Shown piece by piece: positions 8,355 through 16,967 of a stretch of 64,000 nucleotides of DNA. Position 1 is the first letter of the stretch, and every line of letters begins with the position of its first letter. The stretch is from UBA1573 sp034005165 (GTDB taxonomy: Bacteria > Pseudomonadota > Alphaproteobacteria > Micavibrionales > Micavibrionaceae). Position numbers and translations under genes: made by a program. The stretch covers positions 62,001 to 126,000 of the forward strand of contig JAVEVE010000003.1 of the NCBI GenBank assembly GCA_034005165.1, in the 5' to 3' direction. The notes beneath the pieces were generated by a model. It saw nothing but the letters and a program-made list of their open reading frames with translations. It was not told the DNA's origin and made no database searches.

Positions 8355-9194
8355 CTAGATTACCAAAGAAAGCGGTGCGAAAAGCCCCGTTTTCTTTTTT
8401 TCGTCAGCCGTTCCATAATCATATAATGAGAAATATCCGGACCATCCCTTATTATACAACAGCAAATGTGCCAGAGTAATCTCGTCAATCTTCAATCCGG
8501 CTTTCGGAGACAAAAGGTCGGCAACTACATGATCCATTTGTATAGCGCGCGTCCAATCAGCCGGAGAACAAAAAGCATTCGCCCGATCCCTGAAATAATT
8601 CCTGATCGAGTCCCGACAATATCCGAGATCGAAAACAGGATCTTTTAATTTCTGAATTGATTGCAGCAAATCTACTCCGGACGAAAAACCAGATGGGCGT
8701 GTTATATCAAGACTTGTATGTCCAATCCTGCTCAGGATACTCAACTCGTGGAGAATCTCGCGGAATGTCCTTTCGGGAGTTTCTTCAATCCGAACCCCTG
8801 GGAATTTCAGCCAAAAATAACTCCCCATCTCGATAGCAGCAAATTCCATACGGCTGAATTCAAGGGTTTTCAGACCTGATAAAACAGCCTCGGTTACGCT
8901 CGTTCCGATTCCATTTCTGGTCGATCCTGCAGGAATAAGAATATTATAACTCTGCGCCACATATGAGCGACAATCCAAAACAACATGAACAGATGCAGCA
9001 GAGTCCCGTGTCTCCGCATAGACAGCTTTCATTTTTACATCAAGGAATGATCCGGAAGCAGACAGTGGCTGCACTCCCATAGTCCAATCCAAGAGACTTT
9101 CCCGGACACATATACCCTCTTCCTGACATTGTTTAAATTGTCCGGATACGGCTTGATAAAAAACCTGCTTGATCTGGGAAACGGAAAAATCCAC
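8355..9194 (-). CDS. Protein of unknown function between sdhA and sdhB
   Basis: A 279-residue soluble protein that I do not recognise. It begins with GTG, with GAGGT 6 bases upstream. It has no signal peptide or membrane span. Visible features are a predicted mixed alpha/beta fold, a HVVLDCRSYVAQSYNILIPAG strand region near the middle, and two long helical stretches around LLQSIQKLKD and DWTRAIQMDHVVADLL. It sits on the same strand as sdhA and sdhB, 132 bases downstream of sdhA. It could be transcribed by read-through from sdhA, but a hairpin lies between. Nothing in it suggests a redox subunit. Confidence 0.7.
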   Translation of the reverse strand: MDFSVSQIKQVFYQAVSGQFKQCQEEGICVRESLLDWTMGVQPLSASGSFLDVKMKAVYAETRDSAASVHVVLDCRSYVAQSYNILIPAGSTRNGIGTSVTEAVLSGLKTLEFSRMEFAAIEMGSYFWLKFPGVRIEETPERTFREILHELSILSRIGHTSLDITRPSGFSSGVDLLQSIQKLKDPVFDLGYCRDSIRNYFRDRANAFCSPADWTRAIQMDHVVADLLSPKAGLKIDEITLAHLLLYNKGWSGYFSLYDYGTADEKKKTGLFAPLSLVI

Positions 9195-9271
9195 GCACTA
9201 CCTCTAAAAAGTGGATTTTACCTAACAATGTAACGCCTGTATTTCAATAACAAAATTGTCGCAGCCGCCAT

Positions 9272-9300
9272 GCGCTTTTCGAATATCAGGTGAAAAGCGC
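9272..9300 (-). terminator. Stem-loop after sdhA
   Basis: A nine-base-pair inverted repeat GCGCTTTTC / GAAAAGCGC with an 11-base loop, 26 bases past the sdhA stop. No T-run follows on the minus strand, so it may act as an attenuator or RNA-processing barrier rather than a full terminator. Confidence 0.45.
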
Positions 9301-9325
9301 AATTGCAGATCTAAAGGCAAAAAAT

Positions 9326-11110
9326 CTAGTAGACGCGCTTTTTAGGTGGGACGACTTCAACTTCATCGGTCAACGTCTTCATAATAACAGGACGATATCC
9401 GATAGTGGTTTTGCCATTCTCGTCAACCCAGATTGCGGTGTGCTTCATCCAACGATCGTCATCGCGCTCTGAGAAATCTTCCCGCGCATGAGCACCTCGG
9501 CTCTCTTCACGATTAACCGCAGAGTAAAGCGTTGCAACGGCCTGACCCAACAAGTTATCTAACTCCAATGTTTCAACCAGATCCGTGTTAAACACCAGCG
9601 AACGATCTGACACTTTGACATCCTGCTTGGAAGCAAAAACAGCAGAAATTTTTTCGCAACCTTCTTTCAATACATCCCCTGTACGGAACACAGCCGCATG
9701 ATTTTGCATGGTGCGTTGCATGTTCATACGGATATCAGATGTCGGCGTAGAGCCATTGGCATAGCGGAAGCCGTCAAAGCGTGCCAAGGCTTTATCAAGG
9801 CTGGCGACAGGGAGCTTCTTATGCTTCGCACCGGGAGTAACAGTTTCAGCCGCCCGAATAGCAGCAGCACGCCCGAACACAACCAAATCGAGCAACGAGT
9901 TTGATCCCAAACGGTTTGCACCGTGAACAGATACACATGCCGCCTCTCCGATCGCCATAAGGCCCGGAACAACGCGGTTCGGATCATCGTGTGTCGGAGC
10001 AACGACTTCTGTGCGCCAGTTGGTCGGAATACCGCCCATATTATAATGCACAGTCGGAAGCACAGGAATTGGTTCCTTGGTCACATCAACACCCGAGAAA
10101 ATCTTTGCTGTCTCGGCAATTCCAGGCAAACGGGAATGAATAATATCAGGGTCAAGATGCTCAAGATGCAAATGAATATGATCTTTGTGCTCACCGACAC
10201 CGCGCCCTTCGCGAATTTCAATGGTCATCGAACGGGACACAACGTCACGCGACGCCAAATCTTTGGCACTTGGTGCATAGCGCAACATAAAGCGCTCGCC
10301 TTCGGAGTTAGTAAGATATCCACCTTCACCACGAACACCTTCGGTAATCAAACAGCCTGCGCCGTAAATCCCTGTCGGGTGGAACTGGACAAACTCCATA
10401 TCCTGCAAAGGAAGGCCTGCGCGAAGAACCATCGCGTTTCCATCACCTGTACATGTGTGAGCAGATGTACAAGAGAAATACGCGCGACCATACCCTCCAG
10501 TCGCGAGAACAGTTTGGTGTCCACGGAAGACATGAATTGTTCCATCATTCAAATTCCATGCTACGACACCAACACATCCGCCCTCATCATCCATCAGCAA
10601 ATCAAGTGCGATAAACTCGATAAAAAACTCAGCCTTATGTTTAAGAGCTTGCGTATAAAGAGTGTGCAAAATGGCATGGCCCGTACGGTCAGCCGCAGCA
10701 CATGTCCGTTGTGCTGTGCCTTCGCCATAGTGCGTGGTCATCCCACCAAAGGCACGTTGATAAATTTTGCCTTCTGCTGTACGTGAGAACGGGACACCAA
10801 AATGCTCGAGCTCAATAATCGCAGGAATCGCTTCACGGCACATATATTCAATTGCATCCTGATCGCCCAACCAGTCAGATCCTTTAACGGTGTCGTACAT
10901 ATGGAAGCGCCAATCATCTTCCCCCATGTTACCAAGAGCAGCAGAAATTCCGCCCTGAGCAGCAACAGTATGCGAACGTGTCGGAAAAACTTTGGACAGG
11001 CAGGCAACTTTCAGACCCTTTTCAGCCATCCCCATCACAGCGCGCAGACCTGCTCCACCGCCTCCGACAACGACAACATCATATTCATGCGTAATTACGT
11101 CATAGGTCAT
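9326..11110 (-). CDS. sdhA: Succinate dehydrogenase flavoprotein subunit
   Basis: Flavoprotein subunit of complex II, oxidising succinate to fumarate, 594 residues, the normal length. The dinucleotide-binding motif is VVVGGGGAGLRA near residue 13. The histidine in RSHTVAAQGG is the one that carries the covalent FAD. The substrate-site segments QFHPTGIYG, HYNMGGIPTN and GANRLGSNSLLDLVVFGRAA are intact. It follows sdhD by 34 bases in the order sdhC-sdhD-sdhA on the minus strand. The expected next gene, sdhB, is not adjacent. It works as a membrane-attached complex on the cytosolic face. Confidence 0.98.
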   Translation of the reverse strand: MTYDVITHEYDVVVVGGGGAGLRAVMGMAEKGLKVACLSKVFPTRSHTVAAQGGISAALGNMGEDDWRFHMYDTVKGSDWLGDQDAIEYMCREAIPAIIELEHFGVPFSRTAEGKIYQRAFGGMTTHYGEGTAQRTCAAADRTGHAILHTLYTQALKHKAEFFIEFIALDLLMDDEGGCVGVVAWNLNDGTIHVFRGHQTVLATGGYGRAYFSCTSAHTCTGDGNAMVLRAGLPLQDMEFVQFHPTGIYGAGCLITEGVRGEGGYLTNSEGERFMLRYAPSAKDLASRDVVSRSMTIEIREGRGVGEHKDHIHLHLEHLDPDIIHSRLPGIAETAKIFSGVDVTKEPIPVLPTVHYNMGGIPTNWRTEVVAPTHDDPNRVVPGLMAIGEAACVSVHGANRLGSNSLLDLVVFGRAAAIRAAETVTPGAKHKKLPVASLDKALARFDGFRYANGSTPTSDIRMNMQRTMQNHAAVFRTGDVLKEGCEKISAVFASKQDVKVSDRSLVFNTDLVETLELDNLLGQAVATLYSAVNREESRGAHAREDFSERDDDRWMKHTAIWVDENGKTTIGYRPVIMKTLTDEVEVVPPKKRVY

Positions 11111-11144
11111 TTTTAAAATCTTTCGTAGTTAATCTCGTCAATAG

Positions 11145-11588
11145 TTACATCTGGACAGCAACGGCAGCTATATCCGTTACATGAAAACCCAACGCCAGTT
11201 TCAGAACCGAAAATGCCGAAGCAACAAACAATCCTGCGGAAAACAGTTTGACCATAACCAGCATAAAAGGTTTGCCGAAACTGCAGTGAACATAATCCTC
11301 AATCACAACCTGCAGCCCCAGAGCCATGTGATAAAAGACGGAACACAAAAACAACAACATCATGATTGCATTAACCGGCTGGGCGAAGAATGCTTGAACG
11401 ATCTCGATCTGCGCCCCTGTTCCAGCCAGAGAAACAAATGACCAGACCACCCACAACACCAATGGAATATTGGCGAGAGCTGTCATTTTCTGCCCCATCC
11501 AGTGATGAAGTCCTGTATGGGCAGAACCCAGTCCCATTGCTCGGGCCATAGGTCCTTTAAAAGCGGTATCTTCCCATTTTTGTGACAT
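11145..11588 (-). CDS. sdhD: Succinate dehydrogenase membrane anchor subunit
   Basis: Small membrane anchor of complex II, 147 residues with three transmembrane helices. The N-terminal part has GSAHTGLHHWMGQK, the conserved SdhD entry into the first helix. The second helix carries YHMALGLQVVIEDYVH, whose histidine and following aspartate/tyrosine region correspond to haem and quinone residues. Its ATG is preceded by AGGAGC at a longish distance. It lies 12 bases after sdhC and 34 bases before sdhA, so the three are one transcript. Confidence 0.93.
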   Translation of the reverse strand: MSQKWEDTAFKGPMARAMGLGSAHTGLHHWMGQKMTALANIPLVLWVVWSFVSLAGTGAQIEIVQAFFAQPVNAIMMLLFLCSVFYHMALGLQVVIEDYVHCSFGKPFMLVMVKLFSAGLFVASAFSVLKLALGFHVTDIAAVAVQM

Positions 11589-11600
11589 GACAGACAGCTC

Positions 11601-11987
11601 CTACTGATAAAACTTAATGCAGCCCCATAGACCGAGCGTCAGGGCAATTGAAACAACGAAAATGATAAATCCGGCTTTCTCGGCTGCCGGAATAGTAATC
11701 ATGCGACCTGTATCCATGATCAGATGGCGAATTCCTGAGCACATATGAAAGAACACGGCACCGGTCCACCCGAACAGGCACAACTGGCCAAATCCTGAAG
11801 AGGCAAAACCAAGAAAGAATTCGTATGCTTCTTTTCCGCTGGCAGCCGCGACCAGAAACCAGACCAGCATCAAGCTTCCAACGGACAGAGCAATCCCGCT
11901 GGCACGATGGAGAATAGAGAGGGTCATATTCATCGACCATTTCCAGACTTGCAGATGCGGAGATAAAGGGCGGGATGGCAAAGGCAT
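11601..11987 (-). CDS. sdhC: Succinate dehydrogenase cytochrome b556 subunit
   Basis: Cytochrome b subunit of complex II, 128 residues with three transmembrane helices. The signature SILHRASGIAL lies at the start of the first helix, and FFHMCSGIRHLIMDTG carries the axial haem histidine. The frame is open upstream to 12152, but MPLPSRPLSPHLQVWKW at 11987 is the family-like start, it has AAGGAT about 8 bases upstream, and a good promoter lies between the two, so the upstream codons cannot be in the message. First gene of sdhCDA. Confidence 0.94.
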   Translation of the reverse strand: MPLPSRPLSPHLQVWKWSMNMTLSILHRASGIALSVGSLMLVWFLVAAASGKEAYEFFLGFASSGFGQLCLFGWTGAVFFHMCSGIRHLIMDTGRMITIPAAEKAGFIIFVVSIALTLGLWGCIKFYQ

Positions 11988-12021
11988 GGCAAAAATCCTT
12001 AAAATATAGAAATTTTTCAGG

Positions 12022-12050
12022 ATCATAGACTGAAATAAGGTCGCTGCCAA
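12022..12050 (-). promoter_or_regulatory. Sigma-70 promoter of sdhCDA
   Basis: Read on the minus strand, -35 TTGGCA (12050-12045), a 17-base spacer and -10 TATGAT (12027-12022). The predicted start near 12015 gives a leader of about 28 bases to the sdhC ATG at 11987. Confidence 0.7.
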
Positions 12051-12156
12051 CACTCCATCTTTCACTTGGAGAGATGGTCCACAAAAGAAGCTCACCCGAA
12101 ATGCCTCCGAGAGGCATCGAGAGACGCCGAGAGAGATATGAAAACTTGCCACCCGA

Positions 12157-12185
12157 TTGAAAAATATGTAAAATTATGCTATAGA
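12157..12185 (+). promoter_or_regulatory. Sigma-70 promoter giving a leaderless mRNA
   Basis: -35 TTGAAA at 12157-12162, exactly 17 bases, then -10 TATAGA at 12180-12185. Only six bases (CTGGTC) separate the -10 box from the ATG at 12192, so transcription should start at or within a base or two of the start codon. There is no Shine-Dalgarno sequence. Confidence 0.65.
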
Positions 12186-12191
12186 CTGGTC

Positions 12192-13118
12192 ATGGAGAAT
12201 TACAAAGTGTCGGATGTCGCCTCGGAGGAGCAAAAACAGAGAAATATCAACGCGTTCAAAGAGGGCGTCAACTCTCATGCCCCCACACAGGGCTGGCAAT
12301 ATTCAGATAAAGTAAAACCCCAAGGCATCAGTGATGTCGACTATATAGGGGTGGAAGTTAAAACAACGAACGGCGGAATGACAGTCGCAGACCAATATAT
12401 GCGGGTTCCCGGCGGGGATATGACATCTGTAGAGATTTTTGCCGACATGGCGCATATCAATAAGGAAGCGCTCAGACATGACAAGATCCCGGGAAAATCA
12501 GAAGATTACTACGCGGAAATCGGCGAACACGAAGCCGGACATTTACACGAATATCATGGCTTTATGGACGGTGGAGTTGGCAACGAAGTCGTTGGAGACA
12601 AAGCTGCCTACAACGGGAATCGCCCTGATGTGGAAGAAGCTATCAGAGACTCACGAAAGATCGCAACTCTTGTCAATCCGTCTCACGCAACAAGCCTTGC
12701 ACTTCCCGATCAAGCAGGAGGGATGGAACCTCAAGTCAATACCATGAGAATACATGCAGCATCACGTGCATTTCATGACACAGTCGCCGCAGATTTGATC
12801 TCAAGCGGAAAAATCCAGTCTGCAAATGAATTGGAAGCTTTCCACAAGGAACATCCGGATAGCGTCAGACAAAGCGTAGAAACACTCAATAAGAGCGGAG
12901 CATTTGACGATATTAGCGGCACTGTCGGGATTTATGCGCGTCAAATGGTGGGAGATTATCTGGACACCAGCGCAAAGTACCTGAAGGGCAAAGAAGATAA
13001 GCCATCCTTCCAGTTCAAGGATAACGCCAACAGCGTAACAAGCCCGTCAGAAGAGATTACAGGACCACAAATCCTTCAACAACAAAAGCTACAGGTCTCG
13101 CCGTCCATCTCACCGTAA
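12192..13118 (+). CDS. Putative HEXXH zinc metalloprotease of unknown family
   Basis: A 308-residue protein without a recognised family. Residues 113-117 read HEAGH, in the context EIGEHEAGHLHEYHG. This is a good match to the zinc-binding HEXXH helix of gluzincin/metzincin-type peptidases, with two more histidines just after. A possible third ligand lies in the acidic region near NRPDVEEA. There is no signal peptide or membrane span. The C-terminal 50 residues are polar, low complexity and probably disordered. The ATG at 12192 is chosen because it sits six bases after a near-consensus promoter; the frame is open upstream to 12066 but that would precede the transcript. It is divergent from sdhC. 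A secreted toxin or effector is possible but unproven. Confidence 0.75.
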   Translation: MENYKVSDVASEEQKQRNINAFKEGVNSHAPTQGWQYSDKVKPQGISDVDYIGVEVKTTNGGMTVADQYMRVPGGDMTSVEIFADMAHINKEALRHDKIPGKSEDYYAEIGEHEAGHLHEYHGFMDGGVGNEVVGDKAAYNGNRPDVEEAIRDSRKIATLVNPSHATSLALPDQAGGMEPQVNTMRIHAASRAFHDTVAADLISSGKIQSANELEAFHKEHPDSVRQSVETLNKSGAFDDISGTVGIYARQMVGDYLDTSAKYLKGKEDKPSFQFKDNANSVTSPSEEITGPQILQQQKLQVSPSISP

Positions 13119-13190
13119 AAGAGCCGTTGATATCAGGAATTATAATACTCGCAATACATGTCATTTTGAGCAGAAAATGCCTGACTTGAC

Positions 13191-13445
13191 TTAGCCTCTA
13201 AGCCCGATTGTAGCGGCAGCATTGTTACTGGAGGGGCGTGAGTTTCTATTAACGAGGTTTCCGACGGTCTCTTTCACGCTGTTGAGCGTACTGGAAACAT
13301 CAGCGACTTGTTGAGGCCCCTGTGGGGAGGATGGCGAAGGCGACATACCGGGTACATTGGCCTGCATACCGCTGGAGGCAGGGTTATATTGTTCAGTAAG
13401 ACTGAAACCAGCATCTATTCCGCTATCAACACTTGAAATACCCAT
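13191..13445 (-). CDS. Small Ser/Pro/Asn-rich protein of unknown function
   Basis: An 84-residue low-complexity protein rich in serine, proline, glycine and asparagine, with the middle reading GMSPSPSSPQGPQQ and the tail SSNNAAATIGLRG. It has no signal peptide, membrane span or cysteine. It is likely translated, because AAGGGG stands 7 bases before the ATG. It converges on the metalloprotease-like gene with about 70 bases between. No family was recognised. The composition suggests a disordered protein. Confidence 0.55.
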   Translation of the reverse strand: MGISSVDSGIDAGFSLTEQYNPASSGMQANVPGMSPSPSSPQGPQQVADVSSTLNSVKETVGNLVNRNSRPSSNNAAATIGLRG

Positions 13446-13623
13446 TACACAGCCCCTTAATGTTATGAATAATAATATACGACTTCCCCTTAAAATAAGG
13501 TGAATTTCATAAAATTATTGTCCGGTAAGAAAAAACGGGGGGAAAAAACAACCTCCCTCGTTATTCCTACATAACAAGAATTTCTGATAAACTGGATACT
13601 CAAGAAAGCTAGAGGCATCAAAA

Positions 13624-14157
13624 ATGAACACAAAAAGCAAATTACTGGCCTTTTCGGCGCTAGCCCTCCTTCTGACATCGGGATTTCCCGCTATGGCCCA
13701 AGATGACACGCCCCCTCCGCCTATGGGCGATGAACGTCCGTACGACATGAACGACAGACCAGGAAAAGGTCCACAAGGAGATCGTCCATATGGCGACCCT
13801 GACAAGATGGCAGAACGTCAGGCAGAGATGCAAAAACGCGGCGCTGAAATGTTCGCAAAAGCGGATACAAACAAAGATGGCTTCCTGACCAAGCAAGAAA
13901 TGCTGGAGGCTCACAAGACCAAACTAGATGAAATGTTTGAGAAAGCAGATACCGATAAAGATGGAAAACTCTCTCCTGAGGAAATGAAAAAAGGACGCGA
14001 TATTATGCGCGAAAAATTCCGCGAAAAGTTCAAAGACCGCTTCCAGAATATGAAGGATAAAGGCGAAGAAGGCCAGATGAGCGATAAAAAAGCCGAATGG
14101 CGCGAAAAAATGAAAGAGAGAAATTCCACCCCTGATGCCCCGGCAACATCTGAGTAA
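13624..14157 (+). CDS. Periplasmic EF-hand calcium-binding protein
   Basis: A 177-residue exported protein. Residues 1-25 are a classic signal peptide ending FPAMA before QDD. A Pro/Asp-rich linker follows. Two consecutive EF-hand loops come next, DTNKDGFLTKQE and DTDKDGKLSPEE, each with Asp/Asn at positions 1, 3, 5 and Glu at 12, so both should bind calcium. The C-terminal third is a highly charged Lys/Arg/Glu helix. It is the first gene of a trio with an ECF sigma factor and a membrane protein resembling an anti-sigma factor. This suggests it senses or buffers divalent cations or envelope stress for that switch; the link is by position only. Confidence 0.88.
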   Translation: MNTKSKLLAFSALALLLTSGFPAMAQDDTPPPPMGDERPYDMNDRPGKGPQGDRPYGDPDKMAERQAEMQKRGAEMFAKADTNKDGFLTKQEMLEAHKTKLDEMFEKADTDKDGKLSPEEMKKGRDIMREKFREKFKDRFQNMKDKGEEGQMSDKKAEWREKMKERNSTPDAPATSE

Positions 14158-14194
14158 CCCTTAAAACCGGAACAATAAGGGAAACGGAATAGCA

Positions 14195-14767
14195 ATGGAG
14201 AACCACGTACTGACCGAGTATATGGAACGGGTAGCGAAAGGCGATCAGCGCGCCTTTCGTGAGTTGTCGAACGCGCTGGGTCAGAAAATATTCGCTCTCG
14301 CCTATCGCCTCCTATCAGGTGATCGAGCAACCGCGGAAGATGTATCGCAAGAAGTCCTGATAAAAATCTGGCAGTTTGCGCCAAAATGGCAATCAGGCGG
14401 ATCGGTTCAGGGCTTTGTCTCGCGAATTACCTATAACGCCTGCATGGATGTGCACAGATCGCGCAAGAATAAAAACGAAGAGTTGCCTGAACAGATCGAA
14501 GTGCCTGAAACCGCAACAGCAACAGTCATGACGAATGAATACCGCTCATTGCTCTTACAAGCGATAGAACGCCTTCCAGAAAGACAAGGAGAAGCACTGC
14601 TTCTAACTTACTTTCACGAAAACAGCCGAAAGGAAGTGGCAAACGCCATGAAAACAACAGAAAAGGCTGTTGAACATTTGATTGCACGCGGACTAAAGGC
14701 CTTGGGAAGCCTGATCCCTGCTAACATAAACGGAGAGAAACATGACATCGCAACACAATCTTACTAG
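14195..14767 (+). CDS. ECF-type RNA polymerase sigma factor
   Basis: A 190-residue sigma-70 family factor of the extracytoplasmic-function class. Region 2 is near residues 25-95, including LLSGDRATAEDVSQEVLIKI. Region 4 is near residues 120-175, with LPERQGEALLLTYFHENS and a helix-turn-helix KEVANAMKTTEKAVEHLIAR. It starts 38 bases after the EF-hand gene and its end overlaps the next gene by 26 bases. The following one-span membrane protein is the likely anti-sigma partner, so this factor is probably held inactive until an envelope signal arrives. No convincing ECF-type target promoter was found in front of the EF-hand gene. Confidence 0.92.
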   Translation: MENHVLTEYMERVAKGDQRAFRELSNALGQKIFALAYRLLSGDRATAEDVSQEVLIKIWQFAPKWQSGGSVQGFVSRITYNACMDVHRSRKNKNEELPEQIEVPETATATVMTNEYRSLLLQAIERLPERQGEALLLTYFHENSRKEVANAMKTTEKAVEHLIARGLKALGSLIPANINGEKHDIATQSY

Positions 14768-15137
14768 TGACCTCAACGACCCGTTTGATTTAATTGATAT
14801 GGAATCAAATGTGGCGCCAATTCTACCAAACAACAAACTGGACGCTATGGTAACCAATGCTCTGACACATGCGCAAGTCAGCGCCCCGGCACAGAACCGC
14901 CCGCCGACAATCAGTTGGACAAAGACAGGCTGGTGGTCTGGGGGACTGGCAACTGCAGCATGCCTGATCTTGCTGGTGACAATCTTCCCGAAAAGCACCA
15001 TTCAACAACTCGATCACAACGCAATGCAATCGGCACAAGCGATTTCTGTTTCGCAAATCGAAACAAGATCGTCTCAAGATGGTGACGAATTCGAAATCAG
15101 CGAAATGATGTTTTATGATACACTGAACGGCTTTTAA
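14742..15137 (+). CDS. One-span membrane protein, likely anti-sigma factor
   Basis: A 131-residue protein. The first 65 residues are cytosolic in the predicted topology, followed by a single transmembrane helix (GGLATAACLILLVTIF) and a short periplasmic tail rich in Ser and Gln. GGAGAG lies 5 bases before the ATG. The gene starts inside the end of the sigma factor gene, the usual arrangement for a coupled anti-sigma factor. No zinc-binding HxxxCxxC motif is present and I see no named anti-sigma domain, so the role rests on position and topology. Its stop abuts the stop of the convergent mnmC with no spacer. Confidence 0.75.
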   Translation: MTSQHNLTSDLNDPFDLIDMESNVAPILPNNKLDAMVTNALTHAQVSAPAQNRPPTISWTKTGWWSGGLATAACLILLVTIFPKSTIQQLDHNAMQSAQAISVSQIETRSSQDGDEFEISEMMFYDTLNGF

Positions 15138-16937
15138 TTACCGATCCAGAAATCGGTGCGCATCGACATAACGATAGACATTCCGCGGCACAGGCTGAAC
15201 CTCTCCGGTCATCTGTGCCGCAATCATTTCCGCTGCCAGAACTGCACTGGTTAAACCATGGGACCCGTGTGCAACGCTCACATAAAGCCCATTAGCCTGC
15301 GGGACGCGCCCGATGACGGCCACGCGATCCTTGGAGGCACATCTAAACCCGACACGTGCCCCAACAATTCTAGCCTCCATTGGATTAAACCCGTCAACAA
15401 CATGGGATAATTTATCCAGAACATCCGCGTGATCTTCATCTCTCACATCTGCCTCATGCAACCAAGGCTGAAAAGTTGACCCGACAACCATCTTGCCGTC
15501 AAAAGGCTTGCTGGCATACCCTCCATAACAAAGGTTAGTTTTCAAAGCCCTGCATGTCCCCACGGCCTCAATAACCGTGATCTGCCCGCGCACAGCTGAA
15601 ACAGGAAGCCAGTTTAATTCCTCAAACCCGATCACATGCACCGCACAACACAAAATAACAGCATCATACCCACGCCCATTGACAAGCCAGGAAGAGGCCT
15701 TTCTCTCCAGAGATAATACTTTTTCATCAATCACTGTTACATCTTGTGCCAGAGCCTGCACCACGCGGTACGGCGACACCAACCCCGCATCAGGCAAAAA
15801 AATCCCTCCCGAACGGACAGGCGCGCCACAAACTTCTTCGGCTTTTTCCTGATCCAAAAGCCTCGCATGATCTTCGTTCCACCCCCATGTCGAAAGAAAG
15901 CCTGCCATGCGTTTCATTTTTGCGTCATCATGCACCAGATGCAGACTTCCCGAACGCTCATAACCGATATGATGATCAGCATTTAAAGTTTCGAAAATGC
16001 GCAAACTCTGTTGAAAAGCGGAGGAATAAAAATCGGATTCATTGCCGCGCTGCACAGTAAATCGTGGATTAAACAGGCCGCGCTCATTGCCCGATGCACC
16101 ACTTGCAAGGCCGATTGGCTCGAACAAATCAACGGTTATTCCGCGCCGTTGTAAAACGTAAGCCACACTGCTTCCGGCGATTCCGCCACCAATAACAGCT
16201 ACCCGATCCGGAATAATAGGACCATCATCACGTATCCGTCCACCCTTGAAGACACCTACGCTCATATCACGTTTATGCCCGTATCCGCGCACTTTCGAAA
16301 CCTCGAAGCCAACAGCCCCCAACCCGCGCCGTACGAAGCCCGCGGCGGTAAATGTTGAAAATCGCGAACCATCAACGGACAAGCGCCCCATCTCAGAAAA
16401 AACAACGTCAGACCACATGTCAGGATTCTTGGCGGGGGCATGCCCGTCCAAAAACCAGCAATCAACAGGCTCATCCAGCTGGGGCAAAGCCCTGTTCACA
16501 TCATCGAATATCAAAAGTAAGGTCACGGATGAGCTGACACGGATTTTATGCCATCCTCCGATTCTAAGGGGATACAACTCAACCAACCGGTCCAGACGAC
16601 CATCGAATTCATGCGCCCAATGGGCAAGATATTTGGCAATATCTGTTTTGGAAAGCGGGAATTTCTCGAAAGAAATATATGTCAGCTGAGCGCCCTGCGC
16701 TGCATGTTCTTCAAAAGCAGTCCACGCGCATAAAAAATTAAGCCCCGTTCCAAAACCTGTTTCACAAATCGTAAATTTGGACTTGCCCCGAAAACCTGCC
16801 GGTAGGTAATTTTGTTCTAAAAAAACATACCTGCTCTCGGCCAAACCGTTTTCGACCGCAAAATATATATCATCAAACTGTTCAGACCTTGGCGTTTCCA
16901 TCTTTAAGCCATATATTGTATTCGGAATTGTAGTCAA
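15138..16937 (-). CDS. mnmC: Bifunctional tRNA mnm5s2U34 biosynthesis enzyme MnmC
   Basis: Completes the 5-methylaminomethyl-2-thiouridine modification at wobble U34 of several tRNAs. The N-terminal domain (to about residue 240) is a SAM-dependent methyltransferase with ETGFGTGLNFL. The C-terminal domain is an FAD-dependent oxidase of the DAAO type, starting VIGGGIAGSSVAYVLQRRGI and continuing through SGASGNERGLFNPRFTVQRG. Both parts are intact, 599 residues for the full frame. The start is uncertain: the TTG at 16937 opens the frame, and an ATG at 16901 (METPRSEQF) is the alternative; neither has a strong ribosome site. It is divergent from the oligopeptidase gene. Confidence 0.93.
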   Translation of the reverse strand: MTTIPNTIYGLKMETPRSEQFDDIYFAVENGLAESRYVFLEQNYLPAGFRGKSKFTICETGFGTGLNFLCAWTAFEEHAAQGAQLTYISFEKFPLSKTDIAKYLAHWAHEFDGRLDRLVELYPLRIGGWHKIRVSSSVTLLLIFDDVNRALPQLDEPVDCWFLDGHAPAKNPDMWSDVVFSEMGRLSVDGSRFSTFTAAGFVRRGLGAVGFEVSKVRGYGHKRDMSVGVFKGGRIRDDGPIIPDRVAVIGGGIAGSSVAYVLQRRGITVDLFEPIGLASGASGNERGLFNPRFTVQRGNESDFYSSAFQQSLRIFETLNADHHIGYERSGSLHLVHDDAKMKRMAGFLSTWGWNEDHARLLDQEKAEEVCGAPVRSGGIFLPDAGLVSPYRVVQALAQDVTVIDEKVLSLERKASSWLVNGRGYDAVILCCAVHVIGFEELNWLPVSAVRGQITVIEAVGTCRALKTNLCYGGYASKPFDGKMVVGSTFQPWLHEADVRDEDHADVLDKLSHVVDGFNPMEARIVGARVGFRCASKDRVAVIGRVPQANGLYVSVAHGSHGLTSAVLAAEMIAAQMTGEVQPVPRNVYRYVDAHRFLDR

Positions 16938-16967
16938 ACCAATTTATTTGGATAAAGGAAATAGAAT

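Noticed and set aside
9923..10786. 287-codon open frame on the plus strand inside sdhA
   Set aside because: Lies fully antisense to sdhA; its composition is His/Asn/Cys/Arg-rich and it has no ribosome site, as expected for a shadow frame.
12066..12191. Longer N-terminus for the HEXXH protein starting at 12066
   Set aside because: A strong promoter with its -10 box at 12180-12185 would put the transcript start at 12192, so the upstream codons would not be transcribed from it.
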